Assembly (NCBI GenBank): GCA_002304925.1
Contig: DBPT01000025.1
Coordinates: forward strand, 95,614 to 159,613
DNA from: Prolixibacteraceae bacterium UBA1413
GTDB taxonomy: Bacteria > Bacteroidota > Bacteroidia > Bacteroidales > Prolixibacteraceae
Direction of reading: 5' to 3'
Length of the DNA stretch: 64,000 nt
Shown: positions 16,136-24,379 of the stretch, piece by piece
How the letters are laid out: every line of letters begins with the position of its first letter
Position numbering within the stretch: position 1 is the first letter of the stretch
Translations under genes and position numbers: made by a program
The notes under the pieces: generated by a model
Database searches by the model: none
Seen by the model: the letters and a program-made list of their open reading frames with translations, nothing else
What the model was told of the DNA's origin: nothing

Positions 16136-17440
16136 ATGGATTACACAGGTAAAAAGGCTGCATTTCAAACGCTGGGCTGCAAACTCAATTTTTCTGAAAC
16201 TTCATCCATTGCGGCTTCTCTGACGGAGGCCGGTTTTACGCGTGTGGGCTTTGAAGAGAAGGCCGACTTGTATGTGATCAACACCTGTTCGGTTACCAAT
16301 GCCGGTGAAAAAAGCAGCCGAAATGCCATCCGCCGGGCTTTACGCCTGAATCCTGAAGCCTTCGTCGTGGTCATCGGATGCTATGCCCAACTCTCTGCAT
16401 CGGAAATCAGTCACATCGAAGGTGTCGACCTGATCCTGGGTTCGCAGGAGAAATTCCGGATTCATTCCTGGCTGGGAAGGATGGAAAAGAAAGCCATCCC
16501 TGAAATCCATACCACCCGGCTTCCTGGAATCAGAGAGTATTATCCCGCCTTCAGCCGGGGGGACCGTACCCGCAGTTTTCTGAAAATCCAGGATGGCTGC
16601 GACTATTTCTGCACGTTCTGCACCATCCCGTATGCCCGCGGGCGCAGCCGTAATGGCACTGTACGGTCGGTAACGGAAGAAGCCCTCAAAGCGGTAGATT
16701 GCGGGTTTAAGGAGATCGTCCTCACCGGAGTCAATATCGGAGATTTCGGCAGATCCACCGGAGAAAATTTCACGGACTTGCTGGGTGCCCTGGAAAAAGT
16801 ACCGGGTTTGCACCGGCTCAGGATGGGATCGGTAGAGCCCAACCTCCTTACCGACGAAATCATCGCCATGACCGCTGCCTCCCGGGTCATCATGCCTCAT
16901 TTCCACATGCCCCTTCAGGCAGGATCCGATTCCGTACTCAAACTCATGCGCCGGAAATATAACACGGAACTGTTCGCATCGCGCGTGGCCAAAATCAGGG
17001 AGATGCTCCCCGCGGCATTTGTCGGGGTAGATGTTATCGCAGGCACTAACGGCGAATCACCCGAATTCTTCAGGGAATCCTATGATTTTCTGAACCGGCT
17101 GGAAATATCGCAGTTACATGCATTTCCCTATTCCGAAAGAAGCGGTACAAAAGCCCTGGAAATTCCGGGGAAAGTGCCCGTTTCAGAAAGAAAAACCAGA
17201 ACTCAGCAATATATCAACCTGTCGGAGAAGAAATTACATTCTTTTTATGAAAAGAACCTGGGATCCACAGAATATGTGCTGTTTGAAGAAAAAAACAACA
17301 GGGGTTACCTGTCAGGCTTTACCGGAAATTACATCCGGACGGAGGTGCCCTTCCGGCCCGGCATGATCAATGAACTGGAAGAAGTGAGGCTGACGGGTTT
17401 TTCCCCTGACGGAAACATGCTGGGGGAGTGGACGCACTAA
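16136..17440 (+). CDS. mtaB: tRNA t6A37 methylthiotransferase MtaB
   Basis: Radical-SAM methylthiotransferase converting N6-threonylcarbamoyladenosine at tRNA position 37 to its 2-methylthio form. The 434-residue protein has the UPF0004 domain with cluster cysteines C15 (TLGCKLNFSE), C51 (NTCSVTN) and C82 (VIGCYAQ). The radical-SAM triad is C155, C159 and C162 in DGCDYFCTFCTIPYARGRSR. A C-terminal TRAM-like segment follows. The N-terminal LGCKLN rather than LGCxKN distinguishes MtaB from RimO. The stop codon is followed one base later by an array of TTAAGG/TTAAGA hexamers. Confidence 0.94.
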   Translation: MDYTGKKAAFQTLGCKLNFSETSSIAASLTEAGFTRVGFEEKADLYVINTCSVTNAGEKSSRNAIRRALRLNPEAFVVVIGCYAQLSASEISHIEGVDLILGSQEKFRIHSWLGRMEKKAIPEIHTTRLPGIREYYPAFSRGDRTRSFLKIQDGCDYFCTFCTIPYARGRSRNGTVRSVTEEALKAVDCGFKEIVLTGVNIGDFGRSTGENFTDLLGALEKVPGLHRLRMGSVEPNLLTDEIIAMTAASRVIMPHFHMPLQAGSDSVLKLMRRKYNTELFASRVAKIREMLPAAFVGVDVIAGTNGESPEFFRESYDFLNRLEISQLHAFPYSERSGTKALEIPGKVPVSERKTRTQQYINLSEKKLHSFYEKNLGSTEYVLFEEKNNRGYLSGFTGNYIRTEVPFRPGMINELEEVRLTGFSPDGNMLGEWTH

Positions 17441-17441
17441 A

Positions 17442-17481
17442 TTGAGGTTAAGGTTAAGATTAAGATTAAGATTAAGATTAA
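17442..17481. repeat. TTAAGG/TTAAGA hexamer array (copy 1)
   Basis: TTGAGG, TTAAGG and then four TTAAGA units run from just after the mtaB stop to shortly before the next ATG. A near-identical array occurs at 44085-44143, and a short degenerate relative on the other strand at 23421-23438. The array happens to stay open in the frame of the downstream gene (it would read as alternating Leu and Arg), but nothing supports its translation. Confidence 0.85.
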
Positions 17482-17492
17482 CAAATTATACT

Positions 17493-18296
17493 ATGGATTA
17501 TCAGGAAATTTGCAATCGGATGATTGAAGTTGCCCGGGAAGCGGGAAATTTCATACGAAACGAGCGTAAAACGCTAACCTTAAGTGACGTGGAAACCAAG
17601 AGTCCCGCGAGTTTTGTGACCTATGTAGACAAAACTTCGGAGCGGATGATCGTGGAGGCGCTGCACCGCCTCATCCCCTCGGCGGGTTTTGTCACGGAAG
17701 AGGGAACCGCCGGTGAGCACGGCGAAAACCTGATGTGGATAATCGATCCCCTCGACGGTACCACCAATTATATCCATGGCATCTATCCCTGTTCGGTAAG
17801 CATCGGAATGTCGGAAGGGGGGACGATGGTGGCAGGGGTGGTTTATGAACTGGGGCAGGATGAGATGTTCTACGCCACTTCAGGGGGCGGGGCTTTCCTG
17901 AACGGGAAAGCCATCCGGGTTGCCCAATCACGCCATTCCGTAGATACCCTGATTGGGACCGGTTTCCCTTATTATGATTTTGAGCGTATTGATCACTATA
18001 TAGGAGCGTTGAAGGAGTTGATGAGGACTACCAGAGGGTTACGACGGATGGGGTCGGCGGCCGTTGATCTGTGCTACGTGGCTTCCGGCAGGTTTGACGC
18101 CTTTTTTGAGCACGCCTTGCATGCCTGGGATGTGGCTGCCGGAGCCCTGATCCTCCGGGAAGCGGGGGGAAAAGTCACCGACTTCAACGGCGGAAGCAAT
18201 TGGCTCTTCGGGGGAGAAATCATCGGCGCCAGTGAAAACTACTTTCCGGAGTTTTACGGGATTGTTAACCGCTATTTAGGGAAGAGGCTCCCCTGA
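17493..18296 (+). CDS. Inositol monophosphatase family protein
   Basis: Mg-dependent phosphatase fold of 267 residues from the ATG at 17493. Metal-site motif DPLDGTTNY contains Asp85 and Asp88, the upstream glutamates are in TEEG, and the C-terminal motif WDVAAGALILREAGG is present. The family hydrolyses inositol-1-phosphate, fructose-1,6-bisphosphate, PAP or related compounds, and the substrate cannot be read from the sequence. The frame is open 17 codons upstream to a TTG, but that stretch is only the hexamer repeat and is excluded. Third gene of the phoH-like/mtaB run. Confidence 0.9.
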   Translation: MDYQEICNRMIEVAREAGNFIRNERKTLTLSDVETKSPASFVTYVDKTSERMIVEALHRLIPSAGFVTEEGTAGEHGENLMWIIDPLDGTTNYIHGIYPCSVSIGMSEGGTMVAGVVYELGQDEMFYATSGGGAFLNGKAIRVAQSRHSVDTLIGTGFPYYDFERIDHYIGALKELMRTTRGLRRMGSAAVDLCYVASGRFDAFFEHALHAWDVAAGALILREAGGKVTDFNGGSNWLFGGEIIGASENYFPEFYGIVNRYLGKRLP

Positions 18297-18465
18297 AAAA
18301 TAATTCCGGAAGAGTTCCTTCCGGTTCCCGGGAGGAAGAAATCCCGGAATTGAGCTTCCTGAGGTTATTCTTCCTTTTTATGGCACACCCTGGAGGCACT
18401 TCATGGGACTTTCCGGGGAACATCCGGTACTTGATGAAGAAAAGGCGTTATGTTCCGAAATTAAA

Positions 18466-18473
18466 TACCTTTG
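18466..18473 (+). promoter_or_regulatory. Possible -7 element for lpd
   Basis: TACCTTTG (TAnnTTTG type), 54 bases before the lpd ATG. No clean -33. Nothing else is seen in the 231-base gap apart from an AATTCCGG/CCGGAATT outer inverted repeat at about 18302-18352. Confidence 0.35.
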
Positions 18474-18527
18474 TTAAAACCTTTTCAGAATAGGGATGTT
18501 TATTGAAAAAATCAAAACAACGGAAAT

Positions 18528-19919
18528 ATGAATTATGATGTATTGGTGATTGGGAGCGGGCCGGGCGGATACGTGGCTGCGATCAGGGCTGCCCAACTGG
18601 GATTCAGCGTGGGTGTTGTGGAAAAGGAAAATTTAGGGGGTGTCTGCCTCAACTGGGGATGTATCCCGACAAAGTCGCTGTTGAAAAGTGCTCAGGCTTA
18701 CCATTATGCACTTCATGCCGCCGAATACGGGGTCTCCATTGCAGGAGAGGTGAAACCTGACTTTGATGCCATGGTGAAACGGAGCCGCGGCGTCGCTGAC
18801 GCTATGAGCAAAGGGATACAATTTCTCTTTAAGAAGAACAAGATCGAGACGATCGCCGGATTTGGCAAACTGGCCGGACAAGGAAAGGTGGAGGTGACCG
18901 ATGATGCCGGAAACAAAACCCTCCTTTCCTCCAAACATATCATTCTGGCCCCAGGTGCACGCACGCGGCAGCTCCCTAACCTTCCCCTCGACTATGTGAA
19001 GGTGTTCGGTTACCGGAAAGCCATGACCCTTCCCAAACAACCCAAATCGATGGTGGTGGTGGGTTCGGGCGCCATTGGCAGTGAATTCGCTTACTTTTAC
19101 CAGTCCATCGGCACACAGGTCACCCTGGTGGAGTTTCTTCCCAACATTGTCCCCCTCGAAGATGAGGAAGTATCCAAACAGCTTGAACGTTCTTTCAAGA
19201 AGATGGGGATGAAAGTGTTGACCAACTCCACGGTCGAAAAAGCCGACACCTCGGGTGACCTCTGCAAGGTGACCATCAAAACCAAAAAGGGCGAAGTAAT
19301 GGTTGATGCGGAAGTGGTTTTGTCAGCCGTAGGGATTACACCCAATACTGAAGGGATCGGTCTGGAAGAAACGGGTGTTGTTGTGGAGAACGGCCGTATT
19401 AAAGTCGATGAATTCTACCAGACCAATGTGGAAGGGATTTATGCCATCGGCGACATCATCGCCACACCGGCGCTTGCGCATGTCGCTTCTGCCGAAGGGA
19501 TTGCCTGTGTTGAAAATATCGCCGGACTGAATCCGGCCCCCATCGACTATAAAAATATTCCCGGATGTACGTATACCCATCCCGAAATTTCATCGGTCGG
19601 AATGACGGAAGCCAAAGCCCAAGAGGCGGGGTATGAGGTGAAGGTCGGGAAATTCCCGTTTTCGGCCAGCGGAAAGGCAAGCGCAGCCGGACAAAAGGAG
19701 GGGTTTGTGAAGCTGGTCTTCGATGCAAAATATGGCGAATTGCTGGGAGCCCACATGATTGGTGGCAATGTTACTGAAATGATCGCCGAACTGGTGGTAG
19801 CCAAAAAACTGGAAATCACCGGACATGAACTGATCAAAGCGATCCACCCGCATCCTACCATGAGTGAAGCCATCATGGAAGCAGCGGCAGCGGCATATGG
19901 GGAAGTGATACATATATAG
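18528..19919 (+). CDS. lpdA: Dihydrolipoyl dehydrogenase
   Basis: FAD-dependent E3 subunit that reoxidises dihydrolipoyl groups of 2-oxoacid dehydrogenase or glycine-cleavage complexes. The 463-residue protein has the FAD-binding GSGPGGYVAAIRAAQLG and the redox disulphide Cys40/Cys45 in GGVCLNWGCIPTKSLL. An NAD-binding VVGSGAIGSEFAYFYQSIG and YAIGDIIATPALAHVASAEG follow. The C-terminal active-site pair H442/E447 lies in HPHPTMSEAIMEA. Length is normal. It is a single-gene unit here, with no E1 or E2 genes adjacent. Confidence 0.96.
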   Translation: MNYDVLVIGSGPGGYVAAIRAAQLGFSVGVVEKENLGGVCLNWGCIPTKSLLKSAQAYHYALHAAEYGVSIAGEVKPDFDAMVKRSRGVADAMSKGIQFLFKKNKIETIAGFGKLAGQGKVEVTDDAGNKTLLSSKHIILAPGARTRQLPNLPLDYVKVFGYRKAMTLPKQPKSMVVVGSGAIGSEFAYFYQSIGTQVTLVEFLPNIVPLEDEEVSKQLERSFKKMGMKVLTNSTVEKADTSGDLCKVTIKTKKGEVMVDAEVVLSAVGITPNTEGIGLEETGVVVENGRIKVDEFYQTNVEGIYAIGDIIATPALAHVASAEGIACVENIAGLNPAPIDYKNIPGCTYTHPEISSVGMTEAKAQEAGYEVKVGKFPFSASGKASAAGQKEGFVKLVFDAKYGELLGAHMIGGNVTEMIAELVVAKKLEITGHELIKAIHPHPTMSEAIMEAAAAAYGEVIHI

Positions 19920-20244
19920 AGGATCAGAATGACAGAGGAATAGGATGCTGAAGCCGGCCTCAAACAGGGAATCGCGGCACCCTGGTTCAACGGTCTTCCC
20001 GATGTTGCCGTTTTCTATTCCGGTACAGTGGTATGGTCAAATTCATTTTTTCCAATTACCGCAATCACATTACGGGCGATATCCATCTGTAACGGAGTTT
20101 CAGCCTCTGATTGATGGGTGATTTTTGAATTTTTACAGAATTTGTTTGAAAATTTTATAATCTATTGAAAATCAACGGAGATGTTTTGAAGTGTCATATT
20201 TAATTTTACTTTTGTACCGTTTTTAAAATTAAAAAAAGTCAACT
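19920..20244. other. 325-base gap between lpdA and the FadL-like gene
   Basis: No reading frame or RNA fold stands out. The left half is GC-richer and may carry the weak lpdA terminator (CAGGG/CCCTG around 19966-19984). The right half is AT-rich and holds the promoter of the FadL-like gene. Confidence 0.5.
20185..20214 (+). promoter_or_regulatory. Promoter of the FadL-like gene
   Basis: TTTG (20185-20188), an 18-base spacer, then TACTTTTG (20207-20214), 30 bases before the ATG. Good fit to the Bacteroidetes -33/-7 pattern. Confidence 0.55.
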
Positions 20245-21786
20245 ATGAAGAAAACTTTTCTTGTGATAATGATGGTTGTCGCTTTTGTGCTGACAACATT
20301 TGCAGGAGGCATCCTGACCAACACAAACCAGAGCGCCCAGTTCGTGCGCATGCTGAGCCGGAATGCATCGACCCAGATCGATGCGGTCTATTTCAACCCC
20401 GCCGGGGTAATGAAACTTGAAAATGGATTTCATATCGCACTTCACAATCAAACCATTTCGCAGACCAGGACCATTCTTACCGGAGCTCCGCTGAATAACA
20501 AAGAGTTTATCGGCGATGTAAAGGCGCCTCTTTTCCCTTCGGCATTTGCAGTTTATAAGGTCGACAACCTGGCATTTTCGCTTGGCTTCGGTCCCAATGG
20601 CGGAGGAGGTTCCGCTGATTATAAAACCGGTTTGCCATCTTTTGAAGGGATGGTGGCAAATAAGCTGTCAGCCTTGAAGCCAGAGGGATATGATGTGGAT
20701 ATTGCCTTTAAAGGACAGTCGGTTTTCTGGGGATTGCAGGCGGGCGTCAGCGCCAAGTTAGGTGATGTGTTCTCTGGTTACTTGGGTGTTCGTTACCTCC
20801 CTTCTAAAAATACCTATACGGGGCATATCAAGGACATCAGTGTTGTGGTGGGCGGACAGAAAATACTTGCCTTCGATTACCTTACTGCCTTGTCGTCAGC
20901 TGCATCAGGTGCCGCTGCCAGTGTTCAGCCGTTGATCACCATGGGGGGTGGAGCCTTAACGATTCCCCAGGCGCATAGTTTGGGCTATATCAAAACGGGT
21001 GATAAGGATTTGTTACTCGGAGGACTTATTGCGCTGGGTGTGCCCGCTGCCCAGGCGAATGCAATGAATATCAACCAGGTACAGGCTGCCTTTAGCGACG
21101 GTGCGGCTTTCCTGGATCAAAGCGCTCAGGGAACCAAAGACGTGATGGTGGATGTGACAGCCACGGGTGCCGGGTGGACACCGATTGTCGGTATCAACAT
21201 CAATCCGTCCGAAGAATTGAATATCGGTCTGAAATACGAACACAAAACGGCATTGGTGCTTACCAACGAAACCAGGGAAGGTGACGGTTACAGCGATGCC
21301 GGAATGGCTTTCCTGAAAAACAACCAGAAAGTAAGCAGCGACCTGCCCGGAATTGTTACTGCCGGCCTCGATTACAAAGTCACCGACAGATTCCTGACCT
21401 CCCTCTCCTTTAATACCTACCTCGACAAGGGAGTCGACTGGGGGAGTAATATCTATGGCGAAAAACGCGATATCGATAAAAACTCCTGGGAACTGGCTTT
21501 GGGTCTGCAGTATCATTTGTTCGACAACTTTGCCCTCAGCATCGGCGGAATGCAGTCGACAACGGGTGTCAGCCAGCAGTACCAGAGCGATTTCAGTTAC
21601 AGCAACACCTCCAATACCGGTTCTTTCGGATTCCAGTGGAATATTAGCGAAAGTCTTACTTTTGACGCAGGTGTCCTGTACACGGTTTACAAAGATTACG
21701 ACAAGGCATTTAAAGGATACAAAGAAACCTATGACAAGGAAAATTTTGTCTTTGGCTTTGGGTTGGCCTATTCTATTTTCAAATAA
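20245..21786 (+). CDS. OmpP1/FadL-family outer-membrane channel protein
   Basis: Outer-membrane beta-barrel of 513 residues with a signal peptide (FLVIMMVVAFVLTTFA, then GGILTNTNQSAQF). The N-terminal motif YFNPAGVMKLENGFHIAL contains the NPA signature of FadL-type transporters, which carry long-chain fatty acids or other hydrophobic compounds across the outer membrane. Alternating beta-strand segments continue to the C terminus (FVFGFGLAYSIFK, ending with an aromatic-rich strand). There is an Ala-rich, helix-like insertion around residues 210-300, larger than in E. coli FadL. It has its own promoter and terminator. Substrate unknown. Confidence 0.88.
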   Translation: MKKTFLVIMMVVAFVLTTFAGGILTNTNQSAQFVRMLSRNASTQIDAVYFNPAGVMKLENGFHIALHNQTISQTRTILTGAPLNNKEFIGDVKAPLFPSAFAVYKVDNLAFSLGFGPNGGGGSADYKTGLPSFEGMVANKLSALKPEGYDVDIAFKGQSVFWGLQAGVSAKLGDVFSGYLGVRYLPSKNTYTGHIKDISVVVGGQKILAFDYLTALSSAASGAAASVQPLITMGGGALTIPQAHSLGYIKTGDKDLLLGGLIALGVPAAQANAMNINQVQAAFSDGAAFLDQSAQGTKDVMVDVTATGAGWTPIVGININPSEELNIGLKYEHKTALVLTNETREGDGYSDAGMAFLKNNQKVSSDLPGIVTAGLDYKVTDRFLTSLSFNTYLDKGVDWGSNIYGEKRDIDKNSWELALGLQYHLFDNFALSIGGMQSTTGVSQQYQSDFSYSNTSNTGSFGFQWNISESLTFDAGVLYTVYKDYDKAFKGYKETYDKENFVFGFGLAYSIFK

Positions 21787-21861
21787 CCATACCGCAGACG
21801 GGTATTTGTTCCAGGGGCAGGAAATGGATCATTCTTGTTGACCCGGGGACGAATCCATCAG

Positions 21862-21897
21862 GTGAAAAAGCCGTTCCGGAAGGGGCGGTTTTTTCAC
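21862..21897. terminator. Bidirectional intrinsic terminator after the FadL-like gene
   Basis: GTGAAAAAGCCG pairs with CGGTTTTTTCAC (one G-U) around a 12-base loop. It separates the plus-strand porin from the convergent MBL-hydrolase operon. Confidence 0.8.
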
Positions 21898-21997
21898 TTT
21901 GTCCCACCTATCGCAGGGGAGATTCCTTCCCTTCAAGGCCGGCAGAGAGCCTGCGGGAAAGCTGAACTGCGCATCGTCAGGTCTTTTAGGAAATTTG

Positions 21998-22065
21998 CGT
22001 CTTTCTGGCTTCTCGGTGATTTGTTCCTGGGTTCCTTCGCAGTGAATCGTTCCTGGGTTCCTTCG
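21998..22065. repeat. Short tandem repeat, about 26-bp period
   Basis: GTTCCTGGGTTCCTTCG occurs at 22023-22039 and 22049-22065. A degenerate relative (TTTCTGGCTTCTCGGTGATTT) immediately precedes the first copy. It is intergenic between convergent genes; function unknown. Confidence 0.6.
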
Positions 22066-22077
22066 AGGTAAAAGGAA

Positions 22078-22839
22078 TTATTCCAGGCAATAGACCTCGC
22101 TGGCGTCGTGGCGGCTGGTCAGCAGGACACGGGTCCTGTGGTGAAGCGGTTCAAAGGCCTCAAAGGCTTTGGCCGGGGTGTTGTTCTCCTGCGACAGGTG
22201 GCTCAGAAATATGCATTCCAGATGGGGATTCCACTCCCCGAGTATCAGTTCCACCGACTGACGGTTGGAGAGGTGACCTACCGAAGAGGCCACCCGCTGT
22301 TTCAATGGCCAGGGATAAGAGCCTTCCCACAACATCTTTTCGTCGTAATTGCTCTCAATAAATACGGCATGACAGGTTTTTAAGGCACTCCTGACCCTGT
22401 CGCAGGGTTCCCCGATATCTGTGAATACCCCGGTGGTTCTGCCTTCACATGAAACCAGAAAAGAACAGGGCTGCACGGCATCGTGATTCTTCAGAAAGGT
22501 GTGGACTTCCAGGGAGCCGACGGTCACCGATTCCCCGGCGGTAAAAAACCTGACGTAAGGGGGCTTGAAATAGGGGGGAAGGGAATACCAGGTCTCCTTC
22601 GGCATCCAGATGTTGACGCCCAGCCTTTTGCTGAGTACCTGAATCCCCCTCGAATGATCGGTATGTTCATGGGAAAGGAAGACCGCCCTGATTTTTGACG
22701 GATCCAGCCCGCGACTTTTCATACGCAGCAACAGCTGCTTCGTTGTAATGCCGGCATCGATCAGCACGGCATCATGCCGGTTTCCGATGTAGTAACTGTT
22801 CCCGTTACTTCCCGAAGCCAGGGCGCAAATCTCCGTCAT
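22078..22839 (-). CDS. Metallo-beta-lactamase-fold hydrolase (YycJ/WalJ type)
   Basis: Encodes 253 residues with the binuclear-metal motif LSHEHTDHSRG near residue 55 and the N-terminal ALASGSNGNSYYI block typical of the YycJ/WalJ/ExoA-like branch, which resembles RNase Z and 5'-exonuclease proteins. Later residues include NHDAVQP, TDIGEP, and IESNYDEKML. Probably a cytoplasmic nuclease or phosphodiesterase; the substrate is not known. Last gene of a minus-strand run SIS isomerase, isochorismatase-like, MBL, with 10 bases to the gene before it. Confidence 0.85.
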   Translation of the reverse strand: MTEICALASGSNGNSYYIGNRHDAVLIDAGITTKQLLLRMKSRGLDPSKIRAVFLSHEHTDHSRGIQVLSKRLGVNIWMPKETWYSLPPYFKPPYVRFFTAGESVTVGSLEVHTFLKNHDAVQPCSFLVSCEGRTTGVFTDIGEPCDRVRSALKTCHAVFIESNYDEKMLWEGSYPWPLKQRVASSVGHLSNRQSVELILGEWNPHLECIFLSHLSQENNTPAKAFEAFEPLHHRTRVLLTSRHDASEVYCLE

Positions 22840-22849
22840 GGTGGGTTTC

Positions 22850-23392
22850 TTATTTTACCAGTTTTGAGATTTCCCGGAATTCAGGAGCGGCAGAACTGCG
22901 GGTTAGCTCGAACAGGATGGACTCGGCGGAAGTCATCATGATCCCTTCGTGACGGAAACGTTCCCTGGCAAGTCCGGCGCTGTTCTCTGTCCGTGATGTC
23001 ACCGCATCCATCACCACGATGGGGTGCATTCCGGCACCTTTCAGGTCAACGGCTGTCTGAAGCACACAAACGTGGGATTCAATCCCGCAGAGGATGACGT
23101 TTTCAATCCCGGAAGCGTACAAATGCTGCATCACCGAGGGTTCATCGCAACAGCTGAATTTCCGTTTCTCGGTATAATGAAAATCGGGGATACAAATCCT
23201 GATTTCCGGGATGGTATCCCCCAATCCCTTGGTATATTGCTGGGTCACCAGAACAGGAATCTCCAGGATGATCATCCCCCTGATCAGGGTAGTGCAGTTT
23301 TTCAGAAACTCCTCTTTGCCGGCCATCACCCGAAAGATTTTCTCCTGGATATCGATCACCAGGCAGGCGGTATGTTCTTTGTCGATTCTCAT
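22850..23392 (-). CDS. Isochorismatase-family cysteine hydrolase (YcaC-like)
   Basis: The 180-residue protein has the triad expected of the family: Asp in CLVIDIQEKIF near residue 14, Lys in TKGLGDTIPEI, and nucleophile Cys in CGIESHVCVLQTAVDL near residue 108. The size fits the YcaC/nicotinamidase-like branch. It is not a two-domain EntB, so isochorismate is an unlikely substrate, and amide hydrolysis is the family-level guess. It lies between the SIS isomerase gene and the MBL hydrolase in one direction. Confidence 0.85.
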   Translation of the reverse strand: MRIDKEHTACLVIDIQEKIFRVMAGKEEFLKNCTTLIRGMIILEIPVLVTQQYTKGLGDTIPEIRICIPDFHYTEKRKFSCCDEPSVMQHLYASGIENVILCGIESHVCVLQTAVDLKGAGMHPIVVMDAVTSRTENSAGLARERFRHEGIMMTSAESILFELTRSSAAPEFREISKLVK

Positions 23393-23420
23393 GGTTATTG
23401 ATATTATGAAATATCAGCGA

Positions 23421-23438
23421 CCTCATCCTAACCTCAGC
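23421..23438 (-). repeat. Degenerate GAGGTTA repeat at the SIS gene stop codon
   Basis: On the minus strand this reads GCTGAGGTTAGGATGAGG, 15 of 18 positions identical to the start of the array after guaB (GCTGAGGTTAAATTGAGG). It spans the stop codon of the SIS-domain gene. A chance match cannot be excluded at this length. Confidence 0.4.
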
Positions 23439-24045
23439 CTTTTCTCTGTGCCTGTGCCCTGGACTTATCTCCCAGATATCCTCCGTGATGCCTTTTGGCG
23501 TAATCCTCGCTGGTAAAGCCTATTTTTTGCATCATCAGGGCCATCAGGATGTCCCCGATCACCGTCATGGTGGTGGTGGAGGTACTGGGTGTCAATCCCA
23601 GGGGGCATACTTCCGGGGGAGCCCCGGTGAACAGCACCGCATCGGCGATTCGCGCAAGATCGCTCTCCCGGTTCCCGGTAATGACAATCAGGGGAAGACC
23701 TGTATAAAGCCGGGCGGCCAGGTCTACCAGTTCCAGAATCTCCCTGGTTTTTCCGGAATTGGAAACCAGCAGCAGGACGTCATTCTCCTGGATGACGCCA
23801 AGGTCCCCGTGCTGGGAATCACTGGGATGCAGAAATACCGCGGGGGTCCCGGTGGAACTCAGGGTGGTCGCTATGTTGAGCGCTATCTGGCCCGCTTTCC
23901 CCATCCCGCTGGAAACCAGTTTCCCCTTTTTGAGGTGAACACGTTCAAAAATGATGTCCGCACATCTTCTGTAATCGTCAGTAACTGGGATATTTCTGAT
24001 GGCATCGGCTTCCGATGAAATGATCTTCCGGATATACTCTTCCAT
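23434..24045 (-). CDS. SIS-domain sugar-phosphate isomerase (KdsD/GutQ-like, no CBS domains)
   Basis: From the ATG at 24045 the protein is 203 residues. A single SIS domain is visible: VSSGMGKAGQIALNIATTLSSTG, HPSDSQHGDLGVI, LLVSNSGKTREILELV and the phosphosugar-site LGLTPSTSTTTMTVIGDILM. It matches arabinose-5-phosphate isomerases (KdsD/KpsF/GutQ), which supply Kdo for LPS. The pair of CBS domains that follows in the usual 320-residue enzymes is absent, and the gene ends cleanly 10 codons after HHGGYLG. An ATG 15 codons upstream (24090) is in frame, but a TATTTTTG element lies between the two, so transcription probably starts inside the longer version. Confidence 0.85.
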   Translation of the reverse strand: MEEYIRKIISSEADAIRNIPVTDDYRRCADIIFERVHLKKGKLVSSGMGKAGQIALNIATTLSSTGTPAVFLHPSDSQHGDLGVIQENDVLLLVSNSGKTREILELVDLAARLYTGLPLIVITGNRESDLARIADAVLFTGAPPEVCPLGLTPSTSTTTMTVIGDILMALMMQKIGFTSEDYAKRHHGGYLGDKSRAQAQRKG

Positions 24046-24067
24046 GGTTGGATCGCTGTTATGCCTG

Positions 24068-24075
24068 CAAAAATA
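24068..24075 (-). promoter_or_regulatory. Probable -7 element of the SIS/isochorismatase/MBL run
   Basis: TATTTTTG on the minus strand, 22 bases before the ATG at 24045. It decides the start choice for the SIS gene. No clear -33. Confidence 0.4.
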
Positions 24076-24200
24076 GTTTTTTTTGTTCATGGTTCATGCA
24101 TGCCTGTCGATGTGCTGGCAAGGCAGAAAATCGTTACATCAGCATTTGCCCGGGCAGATCGCCCGTTGTTCAGGATACACATTGAATTATGAGCCATGAT

Positions 24201-24290
24201 TATCGATTGTTTTTACATATGAACCCTTAATTTCGATTATTTTTACATATGTACGCTGAATATCGATTATTATCGAATATTTTTTAATTT
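24201..24290. repeat. 30-bp tandem repeat upstream of sucC
   Basis: Two units, 24201-24230 and 24231-24260, agree at 25 of 30 positions; both contain TCGATT and TTTTTACATATG. A third partial unit begins at 24261 with TATCGATTAT and then diverges. The ATCGAT-like core therefore recurs every 30 bases (24202, 24232, 24262), close to three helical turns. It sits 90-180 bases before the sucC ATG in the 334-base gap between divergent genes. No other feature is seen in that gap. Confidence 0.8.
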
Positions 24291-24379
24291 TAGCCGGTCG
24301 GTACCAGGTTCCATGGCCTTGAAAACAACGTGGAATCTGGTAATTTTATCTGAATCAATCATTAACAAAAATATACTTT

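Noticed and set aside
17442..17492. Leu-Arg repeat extension of the inositol-phosphatase-family protein
   Set aside because: It is only the hexamer array read in frame from a TTG; the ATG at 17493 gives the normal N terminus.
18397..18483. Small frame before lpdA
   Set aside because: A short ATG frame exists but nothing supports translation, and it overlaps the probable -7 element.
21835..22071. 78-codon plus-strand frame after the FadL-like gene
   Set aside because: It runs through the terminator hairpin and the 26-bp repeat and has no protein-like features.
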